Source: Mixta tenebrionis
GTDB taxonomy: Bacteria > Pseudomonadota > Gammaproteobacteria > Enterobacterales > Enterobacteriaceae
Direction of reading: 5' to 3'
NCBI RefSeq assembly: GCF_006517625.1
Contig: NZ_VHQI01000008.1
Span: 13,050 to 77,049 of the forward strand
Length of the DNA: 64,000 nt
A program made the translations under genes and the position numbers. Under the pieces are notes generated by a model. It was not told where the DNA came from. It saw only the letters and a program-made list of their open reading frames with translations, and did no database searches. Each line of letters opens with the position of its first letter. Position 1 is the first letter of the stretch. Positions 1 through 9,415 of the stretch are shown in pieces.

Positions 1-292
1 CGTCTTAAGTCCGTTGTTAATTGTCAGCAGGTAAAGCGGTTAATTAACGCAAAAGCGCGTATCGCGCCATTTTCGCCTTAAGTCCGGCGTTGACTGTCAG
101 CAGGCAAAACGATTAATTAACCCTGGAACGGGTTATCGCGACGTTTTCGTCTTAAGTCCGTTGTTAATTGTCAGCAGGTAAAGCGGTTAATTAACGCAAA
201 AGCGCGTATCGCGCCATTTCCGCCTTAAGTCCGGCGTCGGCCGTCAGCAGGCAAAACAATTAATTAACCCAGGAACGGGTTATCGCGATGCG
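1..292. repeat. Tandem array of two alternating 73/74-bp units (A-B-A-B)
   Basis: Four head-to-tail units are visible: A at 1-73, B at 74-147, A at 148-220 and B at 221 to about 292. A fifth CTTAAG motif at about 310-315 marks a degenerate fragment. The two A units differ only at the last base. The two B units differ at about five positions and then diverge near 285. Every unit carries CTTAAGTCCG, GTCAGCAGG and TTAATTAA, and the B units also carry a TAACCC/GGGTTA hairpin. The higher-order period is 147 bp. The array may continue left of the window. It is non-coding and lies beyond the 3' end of yajQ. Confidence 0.93.
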
Positions 293-318
293 CAGCCAGG
301 CCTCTCTGTCTTAAGTAG

Positions 319-345
319 CGGCTGCGCCTCACAATAGCGCAGCCG
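319..345 (-). terminator. Hairpin downstream of yajQ
   Basis: A perfect 9-bp inverted repeat (CGGCTGCGC / GCGCAGCCG, 9-nt loop) lies just past the yajQ stop codon. There is no clear T-run on the minus strand, so it may terminate poorly or act as a 3' stabilising stem. Confidence 0.5.
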
Positions 346-353
346 TACCTTGA

Positions 354-845
354 TTAATCGCGGAAGTTTTTAAACTGGAACGGCTGCCCCAGGTTGCCGC
401 CGCGCACCAGTGCGATAGCGCTTTGCAGATCGTCGCGTGATTTACCGTTAACGCGCACTTCTTCGCCCTGAATCTGCGGCTGCACTTTGATTTTGCTGTC
501 TTTAATCAGCTTAACGATTTTTTTCGCCATATCGCTCTCAATGCCCTGCTTCAGCTTGAGATCGAGACTCCAGTTTTTGCCGCTGTGCTCAATCTGATCC
601 GGCACTTCCAGCGCCGCACCCTCAATTCCCCGCTTCAGCAGCTTCTCGCGTAGAATATCGACCAGCTGTTTCACCTGAAAATCAGATTCGGTGGTCACTT
701 TAATGGTCTGCGCTTTTTCATTCAGCTCGATGCTGGCGCTGACGTTGCGAAAATCGAAGCGGGTTGAGAGTTCACGGTTGGCGTTTTCAACGGCGTTACG
801 CACTTCCTGCATGTCGATTTCAGAAACGATATCGAAAGATGGCAT
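354..845 (-). CDS. yajQ: YajQ family nucleotide/c-di-GMP-binding protein
   Basis: The product has 163 aa, the usual YajQ length. It starts [15 protein letters not shown] and ends [11 protein letters not shown], both typical of the family. A longer reading frame to 932 exists, but the ATG at 845 has a GGAGA-type ribosome site and gives the conserved N-terminus. YajQ proteins are small cytosolic two-domain ferredoxin-like folds. Relatives bind cyclic-di-GMP or RNA, and the role in enterics is poorly defined. It is transcribed away from panE, with a shared upstream region at 846-977. Confidence 0.95.
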   Translation of the reverse strand: MPSFDIVSEIDMQEVRNAVENANRELSTRFDFRNVSASIELNEKAQTIKVTTESDFQVKQLVDILREKLLKRGIEGAALEVPDQIEHSGKNWSLDLKLKQGIESDMAKKIVKLIKDSKIKVQPQIQGEEVRVNGKSRDDLQSAIALVRGGNLGQPFQFKNFRD

Positions 846-977
846 TATTTTGTCTCCAGACTCTAAAGTGACATGCATAATACCTGCTTGCGCCGGGCAA
901 AGAAAACAGCCTGTGCGCACAGTGATTATCAATTAACTCGCCGTTAAGGCCTTGAAACTTCGCCTGCGGGAGGAAGC

Positions 978-1898
978 ATGAAAATTACGGTACTCGGCTG
1001 CGGCGCCCTGGGTCAGCTCTGGCTGACCGCACTTAATCGTCAGGGCCATGAGGTTCAGGGTTGGCTGCGCGTACCGCAGCCCTATTGCTCGGTCAACGTT
1101 ATCGGCACAAACGGCGTCGCCAGCAATAACACCTTTATCGCCAACGATCCGCTGTTTCTCAGCAGCAGCGATCTGCTGCTGGTCACGCTAAAGGCGTGGC
1201 AGGTTTCCGGCGCGGTAAAAAATATTCAGGCGCTGTTGCCGCCCGATTGCCCGATTCTGCTGCTGCACAACGGCATGGGTACGCTGGAAGAGCTGCGCGG
1301 AGTCACGCAGCCGCTGCTGCGCGGCATTACTACCCATGCAGCAAAACGTGACAATACGGTAATTGTGCACGTCGCCAGCGGTATTACCCATATTGGCCCC
1401 GCTTCGCCCGAAAGCGCGTCGCTGAGCGAGCTGGCGGAGACGCTGCATCAGGCGCTGCCGGACGTGGCCTGGCATAATGATGTCACCGCCGCCTGCTGGC
1501 AAAAACTGGCGGTTAACTGTGTAATAAATCCGCTCAGCGTGGTCAACGATTGTCTCAACGGAGCACTGCTCGCCTGGCCTGAGCAGATCGCCCTGCTGTG
1601 CGCAGAGGCGGCGGCGGTTATGGAAAGAGAAGGCGTTCACACCAGCGCGCAGCAGCTGCAGGATTATGTGTACTCGGTGATAGCCAATACCGCGCTGAAT
1701 GTCTCTTCTATGCTACAGGACGTGCGGGCGCAGCGGCGTACTGAGATAGATTATATTACCGGTTACCTGCTGCTGCGGGCGCGGGCGCAAGGCATCGCCA
1801 CGCCGGAAAACAGCCGTCTGTATGAAATGATCAAGCGAAAGGAGCAAAATTATGAGCGCGAACGTATCGGTGCTGGTCTGCCTGGCACATGGCACTGA
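978..1898 (+). CDS. panE: 2-dehydropantoate 2-reductase (ketopantoate reductase)
   Basis: A 306-aa cytosolic enzyme that reduces ketopantoate to pantoate with NADPH, for pantothenate and coenzyme A synthesis. The N-terminal Rossmann motif GCGALG is at residues 7-12. The catalytic lysine lies in [13 protein letters not shown] (Lys176 by codon count, the same number as in E. coli). GAGGAAGC precedes the ATG. The 3' end overlaps yajL by 47 bases in another frame, so the two are probably cotranscribed, as in E. coli. Confidence 0.96.
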   Translation: MKITVLGCGALGQLWLTALNRQGHEVQGWLRVPQPYCSVNVIGTNGVASNNTFIANDPLFLSSSDLLLVTLKAWQVSGAVKNIQALLPPDCPILLLHNGMGTLEELRGVTQPLLRGITTHAAKRDNTVIVHVASGITHIGPASPESASLSELAETLHQALPDVAWHNDVTAACWQKLAVNCVINPLSVVNDCLNGALLAWPEQIALLCAEAAAVMEREGVHTSAQQLQDYVYSVIANTALNVSSMLQDVRAQRRTEIDYITGYLLLRARAQGIATPENSRLYEMIKRKEQNYERERIGAGLPGTWH

Positions 1899-2448
1899 AG
1901 AGATCGAAGCGGTCACGGCGATCGATCTGCTGGCGCGCGCGGGCATCAGGGTTACTACCGCCAGCGTGAATGGCGATGGCGATCGGCAAATCCTTTGCTC
2001 ACGCGGCGTCAGGCTGCTGGCGGACAGCAGGCTGGTAGAGGTGGCGGATGGTCATTTTGACGCCATCGTACTGCCAGGCGGCCTGAAAGGCGCGCAGGCT
2101 TTTCACGATAGCCCGCTGCTGGTAGAAACGGTGCAGCAGTTCCACCTTTCCGGGCGCATTGTAGCGGCGATCTGCGCTGCGGCGGGTACGGTTCTGGTAC
2201 CGCACAATCTGTTTCCCGTCGGCAATATGACCGGCTTTCCCGGCCTGAAAGATAAAATTCCTGAAGAAAAGTGGGTGGAGAAACGTGTGGTATGGGATCC
2301 GCGCGTTAACCTGCTTACCAGCCAGGGGCCAGGTACGGCGATGGATTTCGCCCTGAAGCTTATCGATCTGCTGGTGGGAAAAGAAAAGGCGCGTGAAGTC
2401 GCAGAGCAGCTGGTACTGGCGGCAGGCATTTACGCCTATCAGGACTAA
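1852..2448 (+). CDS. yajL: DJ-1/PfpI family protein YajL (chaperone/deglycase)
   Basis: A 198-aa DJ-1/ThiJ superfamily protein. The nucleophile elbow AAICAAAG places the reactive cysteine at residue 108. The start [20 protein letters not shown] and the end GIYAYQD match YajL. Homologues are linked to oxidative-stress protection of thiol proteins; the deglycase activity is debated. The start lies inside the 3' end of panE and is preceded by AAAGGAG. A 10-bp hairpin follows the gene. Confidence 0.95.
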   Translation: MSANVSVLVCLAHGTEEIEAVTAIDLLARAGIRVTTASVNGDGDRQILCSRGVRLLADSRLVEVADGHFDAIVLPGGLKGAQAFHDSPLLVETVQQFHLSGRIVAAICAAAGTVLVPHNLFPVGNMTGFPGLKDKIPEEKWVEKRVVWDPRVNLLTSQGPGTAMDFALKLIDLLVGKEKAREVAEQLVLAAGIYAYQD

Positions 2449-2458
2449 TGCAGATAAG

Positions 2459-2489
2459 CCATTGCTGACGAAATATTGTTCAGCAATGG
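2459..2489 (+). terminator. Hairpin after yajL
   Basis: A perfect 10-bp stem CCATTGCTGA / TCAGCAATGG with an 11-nt loop begins 11 nt past the yajL stop. The downstream sequence is only moderately T-rich (TTCTTATTCCTTTT). Confidence 0.6.
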
Positions 2490-2868
2490 TCAGTAAATTC
2501 TTATTCCTTTTCCCGCTCTGCCAGCGCGCCAGGCCGGCGCCGCTGGATATATACGTGCCCGCCTGAGCCAGGCTACGCTAAAAATTAAGCGATAAAAATT
2601 ATCGCTACGGCAATAAAAAATAGTCGCCATGTCATATGTCATACCGGCTTCACCGGGTTATCAGCCAGCCCCAGCAACGCATCGCTTACTAATTCCGCTC
2701 ACCAACGCCTGTTCGCTGCGGCGGAAATATAATATCCACCAACCGTTCCGCTATCATTTTTTATTTTCCGGCGCTTATTAATTAACGGGTAAAAAAGTTA
2801 CCGTCCAACAACAGAAGTTTATAGTGTAGCGCAACCCGATAAAAAAATAGCAGATTGCGAGGCTGACG
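2490..2868. other. Intergenic region upstream of the lysis cassette; no holin seen
   Basis: About 380 bases with many stops in all frames. I looked for a small ORF with two or more membrane segments that could be a holin. The only ATG-initiated frames found are a non-hydrophobic 50-codon frame on each strand. The right part is AT-rich and probably carries the promoter of the endolysin gene. Confidence 0.6.
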
Positions 2869-3411
2869 ATGACGGAAACGGATATATTTAATGCGATAAT
2901 TGAAAAAGAAGGCGATTATATTAATCTTCCCGCTGATAAAGGCGGAGCCACCCGCTGGGGCATAACGGAACAGGTAGCCAGAGCGCACGGCTACGCTGGC
3001 GCAATGGCCGAGCTGCCGCAGGCTACGGCATTAACCATTCTGTATAACGACTACTGGAGCGGCCCCAGGCTGGATCGGCTGGCGCAGGTTTCTCAGGCCA
3101 TCGCCGTTAAGCTGTGCGATACCGGCGTTAATATGGGGCCGGTGCCAGCGATTAGCTGGCTTCAGCGCTGGTTAAACGCGTTCAGCCAGCAGCAAAAACT
3201 TTACGGCCGCCTTATCGCCGATGGCAATATCGGCCCGCTCACGCTTAGCGCGCTGGATATTTTTCTCACTCAGCGCGGCGCAGAAGGCGAACGGGTGATG
3301 CTCAAAGCGCTTAACTGCAGCCAGGGCGCACGCTATTTGCAAATAACCGAATCCCGTCCACAAAACCAGGCTTTTATTTATGGCTGGATAAAAGAAAGGG
3401 TAACGTTATGA
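2869..3411 (+). CDS. GH108-family endolysin (phage-type muramidase)
   Basis: The 180-aa product matches the glycosyl hydrolase 108 / ZliS secretion-activator family, which cleaves peptidoglycan. The N-terminal block IIEKEGDYINLPADKGGATR corresponds to the family EGGY...DPGG-T-GIT motif, with the catalytic glutamate at residue 14. The usual second glycine of the motif is Asp16 here. A C-terminal peptidoglycan-binding-3-like part follows, with WLQRWLNAF and LIADGNIGPLT. No signal peptide is seen, so export would need a holin or another route. GAGG sits upstream of the ATG. The stop overlaps the start of the spanin gene (ATGA). No other phage genes are nearby. This is typical of a domesticated lysis cassette or a type 10 secretion module. 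Confidence 0.88.
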   Translation: MTETDIFNAIIEKEGDYINLPADKGGATRWGITEQVARAHGYAGAMAELPQATALTILYNDYWSGPRLDRLAQVSQAIAVKLCDTGVNMGPVPAISWLQRWLNAFSQQQKLYGRLIADGNIGPLTLSALDIFLTQRGAEGERVMLKALNCSQGARYLQITESRPQNQAFIYGWIKERVTL

Positions 3412-3779
3412 GATTTATTCGCTGGAGCGCCATAATTGCCGTGCTAATTGTGATGCTGTTATTGCAATTTACTATTAATCAGCAGCAGCGTAATAGCCTC
3501 AGGCAAAAGGAGCAGGAAAAAATAGCGTTAATGGATCAGCTTATTCAGCAACAACATTTAATTGAAGACCTGCGTCAGTATGAACAACTTAACCGCAGGC
3601 TGGCGGCTAAACAATTACAACAGGAAAAAGCCGCCGCTCAGCAACATAACGCGATGCAACGGGAATATCACCATGCGATCAAAACCAGTCCTTGCGCTGC
3701 TCAGCCTGTGCCTGATTCTGTTATTAACCTCCTGCGCGCAGCGTCCGCCCAGCGTACCGCTGCTGCGGCTTCCTCCTGA
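3408..3779 (+). CDS. Rz-like inner-membrane spanin subunit
   Basis: A 123-aa protein with one N-terminal membrane segment (about residues 6-24) followed by a long Gln/Glu/Lys-rich coiled coil (about 30-80). This is the architecture of i-spanins such as lambda Rz, which bridge to an outer-membrane lipoprotein to fuse membranes in the last step of lysis. The start overlaps the endolysin stop by 4 bases. The 3' third overlaps, in a different frame, the lipoprotein gene at 3673, the characteristic nested Rz/Rz1 arrangement. The assignment rests on topology and context, because these proteins diverge strongly in sequence. Confidence 0.8.
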   Translation: MRFIRWSAIIAVLIVMLLLQFTINQQQRNSLRQKEQEKIALMDQLIQQQHLIEDLRQYEQLNRRLAAKQLQQEKAAAQQHNAMQREYHHAIKTSPCAAQPVPDSVINLLRAASAQRTAAAASS

Positions 3780-3948
3780 AACGCTATTTCAGCCTTGCGA
3801 ACAGCCGCTATTTATGGGTAAAAGCTGGGGAGACGCCGTCAGCTACAGCCTGCAGTTGCAGCATAGCTTAAAAATCTGTGCGGGACGCATCGACAGGCTG
3901 ATTGAATGGCGTCGACAGGCCAGCCTTCTGCCCGGCAGGCTTAACTAA
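3673..3948 (+). CDS. Rz1-like outer-membrane lipoprotein spanin subunit (embedded)
   Basis: The 91-aa lipoprotein begins at the ATG at 3673 inside the i-spanin gene, in another frame. The signal peptide MRSKPVLALLSLCLILLLTS is followed by Cys21 in a good lipobox (LTSC) and a Pro-rich stretch (AQRPPSVPLLRLPPE), as in Rz1. It runs 169 bases past the end of the i-spanin gene and is longer than classical Rz1. An in-frame extension to 3562 is unlikely because it lacks a signal peptide. The protein would pair with the upstream i-spanin across the periplasm. Confidence 0.8.
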   Translation: MRSKPVLALLSLCLILLLTSCAQRPPSVPLLRLPPETLFQPCEQPLFMGKSWGDAVSYSLQLQHSLKICAGRIDRLIEWRRQASLLPGRLN

Positions 3949-4019
3949 TGCTCACCGGGACGAAGGCGGCTACTGCCAGCCTCGCCGGCATCATGCGGAT
4001 GCGCCAGCCGGGAAAAGAT

Positions 4020-4052
4020 CGCTGTCCGTATCGGTCAGGATAACGGACAGCG
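4020..4052 (-). terminator. Terminator of thiI
   Basis: A 10-bp stem CGCTGTCCGT / ACGGACAGCG starts 5 nt beyond the thiI stop on the minus strand and is followed there by ATCTTTTCCC. It also separates thiI from the convergent lysis cassette. Confidence 0.7.
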
Positions 4053-4057
4053 CTGTT

Positions 4058-5506
4058 TCAGGGGCGGTAAACCTTCACGTTCTTAAAGCCCTGCTCGTGC
4101 AGATAGAGCGCCTGCAGGCGGCTCATTACGCCGCGCTCGCAGTAGAGCAGCCAGGTTTTACTCTGATCGAGATCGCCAAACTGGGTGCCCAGCTTATAGA
4201 ATGGCAGCGATTTCACCTCAATGCCTTCTACTTTCAGCGGCTTAACTTCCTGCTCATCCAGCGAGCGAATATCCAGCAGGGCGTCGTTAGCGGAGAAAGA
4301 GGCCACGGTCTCTACTTCAGTAACGTTTTCCTGCGTCTGCTCGGCAATGGTGCGGATATCGACATTGGTCGCTTCCTGCACCACGCGATCCAGCACGGCG
4401 AAATCGAAGTTTTCCTCTTCCGCCTCAATACGCGCCTTCACCGCCTTTACCGTCGGGCTTTTTGAGATCACGCCGCAATATTCCGGCATGGTGCGGGCAA
4501 AATCTTCCGTACCGATCTGGCGGGCGAGATTGATGATGTGTTCTTTATCATGCGAGATCAGCGGACGCAGAATCAGCGTATCTGACGCGTTATCAATCAG
4601 ACGCAGGTTGGTCAGCGTCTGGCTGGAAACCTGGCCCAGCGCTTCGCCGGTAACCAGCGCCTGCACGCCATAGCGTTCGGCAATCTGCGAGGCGGCGCGC
4701 ACCATCATTCGCTTCAGCACCACGCCCATCTGGCCGTCGTCCACTTTTTCCAGAATTTCTGCCACTACCGGCTCAAAGTTAATCGCCACGAAGCGCACGC
4801 GATGTGAGCGCCCAAAGCGGTTCCACAGGTAGTGGGCCACCTGACGCACGCCGATCTCATGGGCCGCGCCGCCGAGGTTAAAAAAGCAGTAGTGCACGCG
4901 GCAGCCGCGACGCATCAACATATAGCTGGAAACGCCGGAGTCGAAACCGCCGGAAATCAGCGACAGCACATCTTCCTGGGTGCCGATAGGGAAACCGCCC
5001 AGCCCTTCATAGCGCCCGGTGATCAACAGCAAACGATCGTTTTCAATTTCCAGATTCACCGTTACCTGCGGGTGAGAGAGCTTAACCTGCGCGCTTTCAA
5101 TATGCTGGTTCAGCCCGCCGCCGACATAGCGTTCCACGTCCTGCGAGCTGAACGGGTGCTGGCCGCGGCGCTTCACGCGCACGCAGAAGGTCTTGCCTTC
5201 CAGACGCTCGCGGTTGATCGCCAGCGTCTGCTCAAAGATATCGTGCATATCGGTCCAGCTGCGATCTTCCACCGCCAGCACGTGATGAATGCCGGGAATC
5301 CGCGTCAGCTCATCGATAAAGGCCGCGCGCAGGCTATCATCTTTAGAGCGGACTTCAATATGATCCCAGTGACGCACCACCGCCAGCGTTTCGTCCAGAT
5401 CTTTCAGGACATTACGGATATTGCCGGTAAGAATTTTAATGAAGCGCAAGCGCACCGACTGGCTTTTGATGGTGATTTCAGGAAACAATTTAATGATAAA
5501 CTTCAT
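4058..5506 (-). CDS. thiI: tRNA 4-thiouridine sulfurtransferase / thiamine thiazole sulfur carrier
   Basis: The 482-aa product equals E. coli ThiI in length. It has an N-terminal ferredoxin-like and THUMP region, the PP-loop ATP motif [10 protein letters not shown] and a C-terminal rhodanese domain. The persulfide cysteine is at 456 in [10 protein letters not shown]. The enzyme adenylates tRNA U8 and transfers sulfur from IscS to make s4U8; in enterics it also feeds ThiS thiocarboxylation. The start [11 protein letters not shown] was chosen over a 7-codon extension because it matches the family N-terminus. Confidence 0.97.
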   Translation of the reverse strand: MKFIIKLFPEITIKSQSVRLRFIKILTGNIRNVLKDLDETLAVVRHWDHIEVRSKDDSLRAAFIDELTRIPGIHHVLAVEDRSWTDMHDIFEQTLAINRERLEGKTFCVRVKRRGQHPFSSQDVERYVGGGLNQHIESAQVKLSHPQVTVNLEIENDRLLLITGRYEGLGGFPIGTQEDVLSLISGGFDSGVSSYMLMRRGCRVHYCFFNLGGAAHEIGVRQVAHYLWNRFGRSHRVRFVAINFEPVVAEILEKVDDGQMGVVLKRMMVRAASQIAERYGVQALVTGEALGQVSSQTLTNLRLIDNASDTLILRPLISHDKEHIINLARQIGTEDFARTMPEYCGVISKSPTVKAVKARIEAEEENFDFAVLDRVVQEATNVDIRTIAEQTQENVTEVETVASFSANDALLDIRSLDEQEVKPLKVEGIEVKSLPFYKLGTQFGDLDQSKTWLLYCERGVMSRLQALYLHEQGFKNVKVYRP

Positions 5507-5735
5507 GACCGCGCAGCTCTGAGGCAATTAAGTGCTAAAAATGGCGGCACTTAACTGATAAAATCAATGAATTGCAAAGGAACCTGAGCCCTCTGCTTCC
5601 GAGGCGCGACAGTATATCACCTTTGCCGGCGAGCTGCCTGTTTTACTGCCATGCTCTATGATTATTTTGCTAATCATTTCCAGTCGGCTACCATGTCCGA
5701 TTGCTAAAGATAAAAACCTGTGAGCAACCATTACT

Positions 5736-5978
5736 ATGCCAAAAAAAGCCGAACAGCCCATCAGTTTTGAAACATCGTTGCAGCAGCTGGAACAGATCGT
5801 CACCCGCCTGGAAAGCGGCGATTTACCGCTGGAAGAGGCGCTGAACGAATTTGAGCGCGGCGTACAGCTGGCAAAAACCGGACAGAAAACCCTGCAGCAG
5901 GCGGAACAGCGCGTGCAGATCCTGCTTAGCGATGATAAAGATGCGGCGTTATCGCCCTTTACGCCGGACGCTGAATAA
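5736..5978 (+). CDS. xseB: Exodeoxyribonuclease VII small subunit
   Basis: An 80-aa protein, the same length as E. coli XseB. It carries the conserved helical-hairpin sequence [20 protein letters not shown] and [13 protein letters not shown]. Several small subunits clasp one XseA large subunit (encoded elsewhere) to form the single-strand exonuclease. It is the first gene of the xseB-ispA-dxs operon, and its stop overlaps the ispA start (TAATG). It diverges from thiI across 5507-5735, which holds the promoters. Confidence 0.97.
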   Translation: MPKKAEQPISFETSLQQLEQIVTRLESGDLPLEEALNEFERGVQLAKTGQKTLQQAEQRVQILLSDDKDAALSPFTPDAE

Positions 5979-6871
5979 TGGATTTTGCTCAACTCCTCGC
6001 GCATTATCAGCAGCGGGTGAATGCGGCGCTGTCGCGCTTTATCGATCCGCTGCCCTTTCAGAGTTCTCCTCTGGTCAATGCGATGCAATATGGCGCATTA
6101 TTAGGCGGTAAACGATTACGCCCGTTTTTAGTCTATGCAGTTGGCGACATGCTGCGCGTTGACGCCGACAGCCTTGATGCTCCCGCCGCCGCCGTTGAAT
6201 GTATTCACGCTTATTCATTAATCCATGACGATTTGCCCGCTATGGATAATGACAGTTTGCGACGCGGGCAGCCCACCTGCCATATTAAATTCGGCGAGGA
6301 TACCGCTATCCTCGCAGGCGATGCGTTGCAAACGCTGGCCTTTTCCATTCTTGTCGATGCGCCGATGCAGCAGGTAGAGCCGCGCGATCGCCTTGCGATG
6401 ATTTCCGAACTGGCGCAGGCCAGCGGCGTCGCCGGCATGTGCGGCGGTCAGGCGCTTGATTTAGCGGCGGAGGGGCGGCAGACCGATTTAACGGCGCTGG
6501 AAACCATTCATCGTCACAAGACCGGCGCGCTGATCCGCGCCTCGATACGCCTGGGCGCACTGGCGGCAGGCGCACGCGAAGCGCTGCCGCATCTCGATCG
6601 CTATGCCAATGCGATCGGACTGGCTTTTCAGGTACAGGATGACATTCTGGACGTGGTAGGCGATACCGCCATAACCGGCAAGCAGCAGGGAGCCGATCAG
6701 CAGCTCGGCAAGAGCACCTATCCGGCGCTAATGGGGCTGGAAAACGCCCGGCGCAAAGCGCACGACCTTTATCAGGAGGCGCTGGACGCACTGGATCGGC
6801 TGGCCGCGCTCTCGCTGGATACCAGCACGCTGCGTGCGCTGGCAGGCTTCGTAATCGAACGCGATAAATAA
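5978..6871 (+). CDS. ispA: (2E,6E)-farnesyl diphosphate synthase
   Basis: A 297-aa cytosolic prenyltransferase that condenses DMAPP, GPP and IPP to farnesyl diphosphate for quinones and undecaprenyl phosphate. The first Asp-rich motif is at residues 84-90 (DDLPAMD) and the second is DDILD near 222-226. The substrate-binding block GGKRLRP is near 43-49. It is coupled to xseB by a one-base overlap and followed 19 nt later by dxs, which supplies its precursors. Confidence 0.97.
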   Translation: MDFAQLLAHYQQRVNAALSRFIDPLPFQSSPLVNAMQYGALLGGKRLRPFLVYAVGDMLRVDADSLDAPAAAVECIHAYSLIHDDLPAMDNDSLRRGQPTCHIKFGEDTAILAGDALQTLAFSILVDAPMQQVEPRDRLAMISELAQASGVAGMCGGQALDLAAEGRQTDLTALETIHRHKTGALIRASIRLGALAAGAREALPHLDRYANAIGLAFQVQDDILDVVGDTAITGKQQGADQQLGKSTYPALMGLENARRKAHDLYQEALDALDRLAALSLDTSTLRALAGFVIERDK

Positions 6872-6890
6872 CTTCCACGATGAGTCACTG

Positions 6891-8756
6891 ATGAGTTTTG
6901 ATACTGCAAAATACCCAACGCTGGCGCTTGCCGATACCGTGCAGGCGCTACGCCAGCTGCCTAAAGAGAAACTCCCCGCCCTGTGTGACGAGCTGCGTCA
7001 ATACCTGCTGGACAGCGTAAGCCGCTCCAGCGGCCATTTCGCTTCCGGCCTCGGCGTGGTTGAGCTGACCGTCGCGCTACATTACGTCTATAACACGCCG
7101 TTCGATCATCTGGTATGGGACGTGGGTCACCAGGCCTATCCGCATAAAATTCTGACCGGGCGCCGCGATCGCATTGGTACCATCCGCCAGAAAAATGGCC
7201 TGCATCCTTTTCCGTGGCGCGCGGAAAGTGAATTTGACGTGCTGAGCGTCGGCCACTCCTCCACGTCGATCAGCGCGGGCCTTGGCATGGCTGTCGCCGC
7301 AGGCAAAGAGGGCAAAGGCCGCCGCACCGCCTGCATTATCGGCGACGGCGCGATCACCGCCGGCATGGCGTTTGAAGCGATGAACCATGCCGGCGATATC
7401 AAAGCCGATCTGCTGGTGATCCTTAACGACAACGAAATGTCGATTTCTGAAAACGTCGGCGCGCTCAACAACCGTCTGGCGCAGATCCTCTCCGGGAAAA
7501 CCTATGCGCGCCTGCGCGAGGGCGGCAAAAAAGTTTTAACCGGCCTGCCGCCGATTAAAGAGCTGGTCAGGCGCACCGAAGAGCACCTGAAAGGCATGGT
7601 GGTGCCGGGCACGCTGTTTGAAGAGCTGGGCTTTAACTATATCGGCCCGGTGGACGGGCATGACGTGCTGACGCTGGTGCATACGCTGAGCAACATGCGC
7701 GATCTGAAAGGCCCGCAGTTCCTGCATATTATGACCAAAAAGGGCAAAGGCTACGCGCCGGCGGAAAACGATCCTATCGCCTGGCACGCCGTGCCTAAAT
7801 TCGATCCGGCCAGCGGCGCGCTGCCTAAAAGCGCCGACGGGCTGCCGAGCTACTCTACCATCTTCGGCAACTGGCTGTGTGAAACCGCCGCGGACGACGA
7901 CAGGCTGATGGCGATCACCCCGGCAATGCGCGAAGGCTCAGGCATGGTCAGCTTTTCGCGCCAGTATCCGGGGCAATATTTCGATGTCGCCATCGCCGAA
8001 CAGCATGCGGTAACCTTTGCCGCCGGACTGGCGATTGGCGGCTATAAGCCGGTGGTGGCGATCTACTCTACCTTTCTGCAACGCGCCTACGATCAGCTGA
8101 TTCACGATGTCGCTATTCAGCAGCTGCCGGTACTGTTCGCTATCGATCGCGGCGGCATCGTCGGCGCCGACGGGCAAACGCACCAGGGCGCCTTCGATCT
8201 GGCGTTCCTGCGCTGCATCCCTGGCATGGTGATTATGACGCCGAGCGATGAGAACGAATGTCGCCAGATGCTCTATACCGGCTATCACTATCAGCAGGGC
8301 CCCAGCGCGGTACGCTATCCGCGCGGCACCGGCACCGGCGCTACGCTGCAGCCGCTCTCTGCCCTGCCGTTAGGCAAAGGCGTGGTAAAACGCAACGGTG
8401 AAAAACTGGCGATTCTGAACTTCGGCACCCTGCTGCCGCAGGCTGCCGCCGCCGCGGAAGCGCTGAATGCCACGCTGGTGGATATGCGCTTTGTGAAACC
8501 GCTGGATGAAGAGCTGGTGCTGGAGCTGGCCGCCAGCCATGAAGCGCTGGTAACGCTGGAGGAAGGCGCAATTAAAGGCGGCGCGGGCAGCGGGGTTAAC
8601 GAACTGCTGATGGCGCGCCGCGTGCTGGCGCCGGTACTGAATCTCGGCCTGCCGGATGAGTTTATTCCGCAGGGCACGCAGGATGAGATCCGTCACGACT
8701 ACCAGCTGGATGCCGAAGGTATTCAGCAGCAGATCGCTGGCTGGCTGGCGCAGTAA
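6891..8756 (+). CDS. dxs: 1-deoxy-D-xylulose-5-phosphate synthase
   Basis: A 621-aa thiamine-diphosphate enzyme that catalyses the first step of the MEP isoprenoid pathway (pyruvate plus glyceraldehyde-3-phosphate). Visible signatures are [14 protein letters not shown] near the N-terminus, the ThDP/Mg motif [19 protein letters not shown], and the central catalytic glutamate block [16 protein letters not shown]. Its thiamine cofactor depends on nearby thiI and thiL. A strong terminator follows. Confidence 0.98.
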   Translation: MSFDTAKYPTLALADTVQALRQLPKEKLPALCDELRQYLLDSVSRSSGHFASGLGVVELTVALHYVYNTPFDHLVWDVGHQAYPHKILTGRRDRIGTIRQKNGLHPFPWRAESEFDVLSVGHSSTSISAGLGMAVAAGKEGKGRRTACIIGDGAITAGMAFEAMNHAGDIKADLLVILNDNEMSISENVGALNNRLAQILSGKTYARLREGGKKVLTGLPPIKELVRRTEEHLKGMVVPGTLFEELGFNYIGPVDGHDVLTLVHTLSNMRDLKGPQFLHIMTKKGKGYAPAENDPIAWHAVPKFDPASGALPKSADGLPSYSTIFGNWLCETAADDDRLMAITPAMREGSGMVSFSRQYPGQYFDVAIAEQHAVTFAAGLAIGGYKPVVAIYSTFLQRAYDQLIHDVAIQQLPVLFAIDRGGIVGADGQTHQGAFDLAFLRCIPGMVIMTPSDENECRQMLYTGYHYQQGPSAVRYPRGTGTGATLQPLSALPLGKGVVKRNGEKLAILNFGTLLPQAAAAAEALNATLVDMRFVKPLDEELVLELAASHEALVTLEEGAIKGGAGSGVNELLMARRVLAPVLNLGLPDEFIPQGTQDEIRHDYQLDAEGIQQQIAGWLAQ

Positions 8757-8774
8757 TTACCCTGCAGCGATAAA

Positions 8775-8810
8775 AAAAGCTCAGCGGATCTTTCCCTGAG
8801 CTTTTCTTTT
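8775..8810 (+). terminator. Rho-independent terminator of the xseB-ispA-dxs operon
   Basis: A 10-bp perfect stem AAAAGCTCAG / CTGAGCTTTT is followed by CTTTT, 18 nt past the dxs stop. Confidence 0.9.
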
Positions 8811-8908
8811 ATCGATAACCATAAACCTTCCACAGGATAGCCGGCAAACGGCATCGAGAGCGAATGGCGGCCTGAACGGCGCCTCAGCGACGCCGTACAT
8901 TTTCCGGC

Positions 8909-9415
8909 CTACAGCGGCAGATGCAGGCTGGCGTAATAGAGGATGCCTGCGGCGATGATGCCGGCGATGATATCGTCTACCATAATGCCCATGCCGCCGT
9001 GCACGTTACGGTCAAACCAGCGGATCGGCCAGGGCTTCCACATATCGAGCACGCGGAAAATCACGAAGCCGGCCAGCACCCACTGCCAGCTCACCGTTGG
9101 AATCGCCATCAGCGTGATCCACATACCGATAAACTCGTCCCAGACGATACTGCCGTGATCGTGAACGCCCATATCCTTTGCGGTGCGGTGACAAAGGTAC
9201 ACGCCGATACAAATGCCGAACATCACCAGCAGCGAGTAGATATCCTGCGGCAAGAAGTTCATCAGCCACCAGAACGGAATCGCCGCCAGCGATCCCATGG
9301 TGCCCGGCACGTAAGGGCTCAGGCCGCTGCCAAAACCGGTAGCCAGCAGATGCCAGGGGTTACTCAGCCGCAGGCGGCTTTTCGCCAGATCCTTATCGCG
9401 CGTCAAAATGGTCAA
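8909..9415 (-). CDS. pgpA: Phosphatidylglycerophosphatase A
   Basis: A 168-aa inner-membrane lipid phosphatase that makes phosphatidylglycerol from phosphatidylglycerophosphate. It has about four membrane segments and the conserved blocks [36 protein letters not shown] and [12 protein letters not shown]. The start overlaps the thiL 3' end by 23 bases, as in the E. coli nusB-thiL-pgpA operon. E. coli yajO, which lies between pgpA and dxs, is absent. Confidence 0.96.
   Translation of the reverse strand: MTILTRDKDLAKSRLRLSNPWHLLATGFGSGLSPYVPGTMGSLAAIPFWWLMNFLPQDIYSLLVMFGICIGVYLCHRTAKDMGVHDHGSIVWDEFIGMWITLMAIPTVSWQWVLAGFVIFRVLDMWKPWPIRWFDRNVHGGMGIMVDDIIAGIIAAGILYYASLHLPL

Noticed and set aside
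1-292. CRISPR array
   Set aside because: Units are contiguous 73/74-bp repeats without unique spacers of constant length, and no cas genes are present.
2490-2868. Holin gene for the lysis cassette
   Set aside because: No frame on either strand combines a start, a ribosome site and membrane helices. The 50-codon frames found are not hydrophobic.
6306-6878. 190-codon minus-strand Arg/Pro-rich frame
   Set aside because: Shadow of ispA; no start signal.
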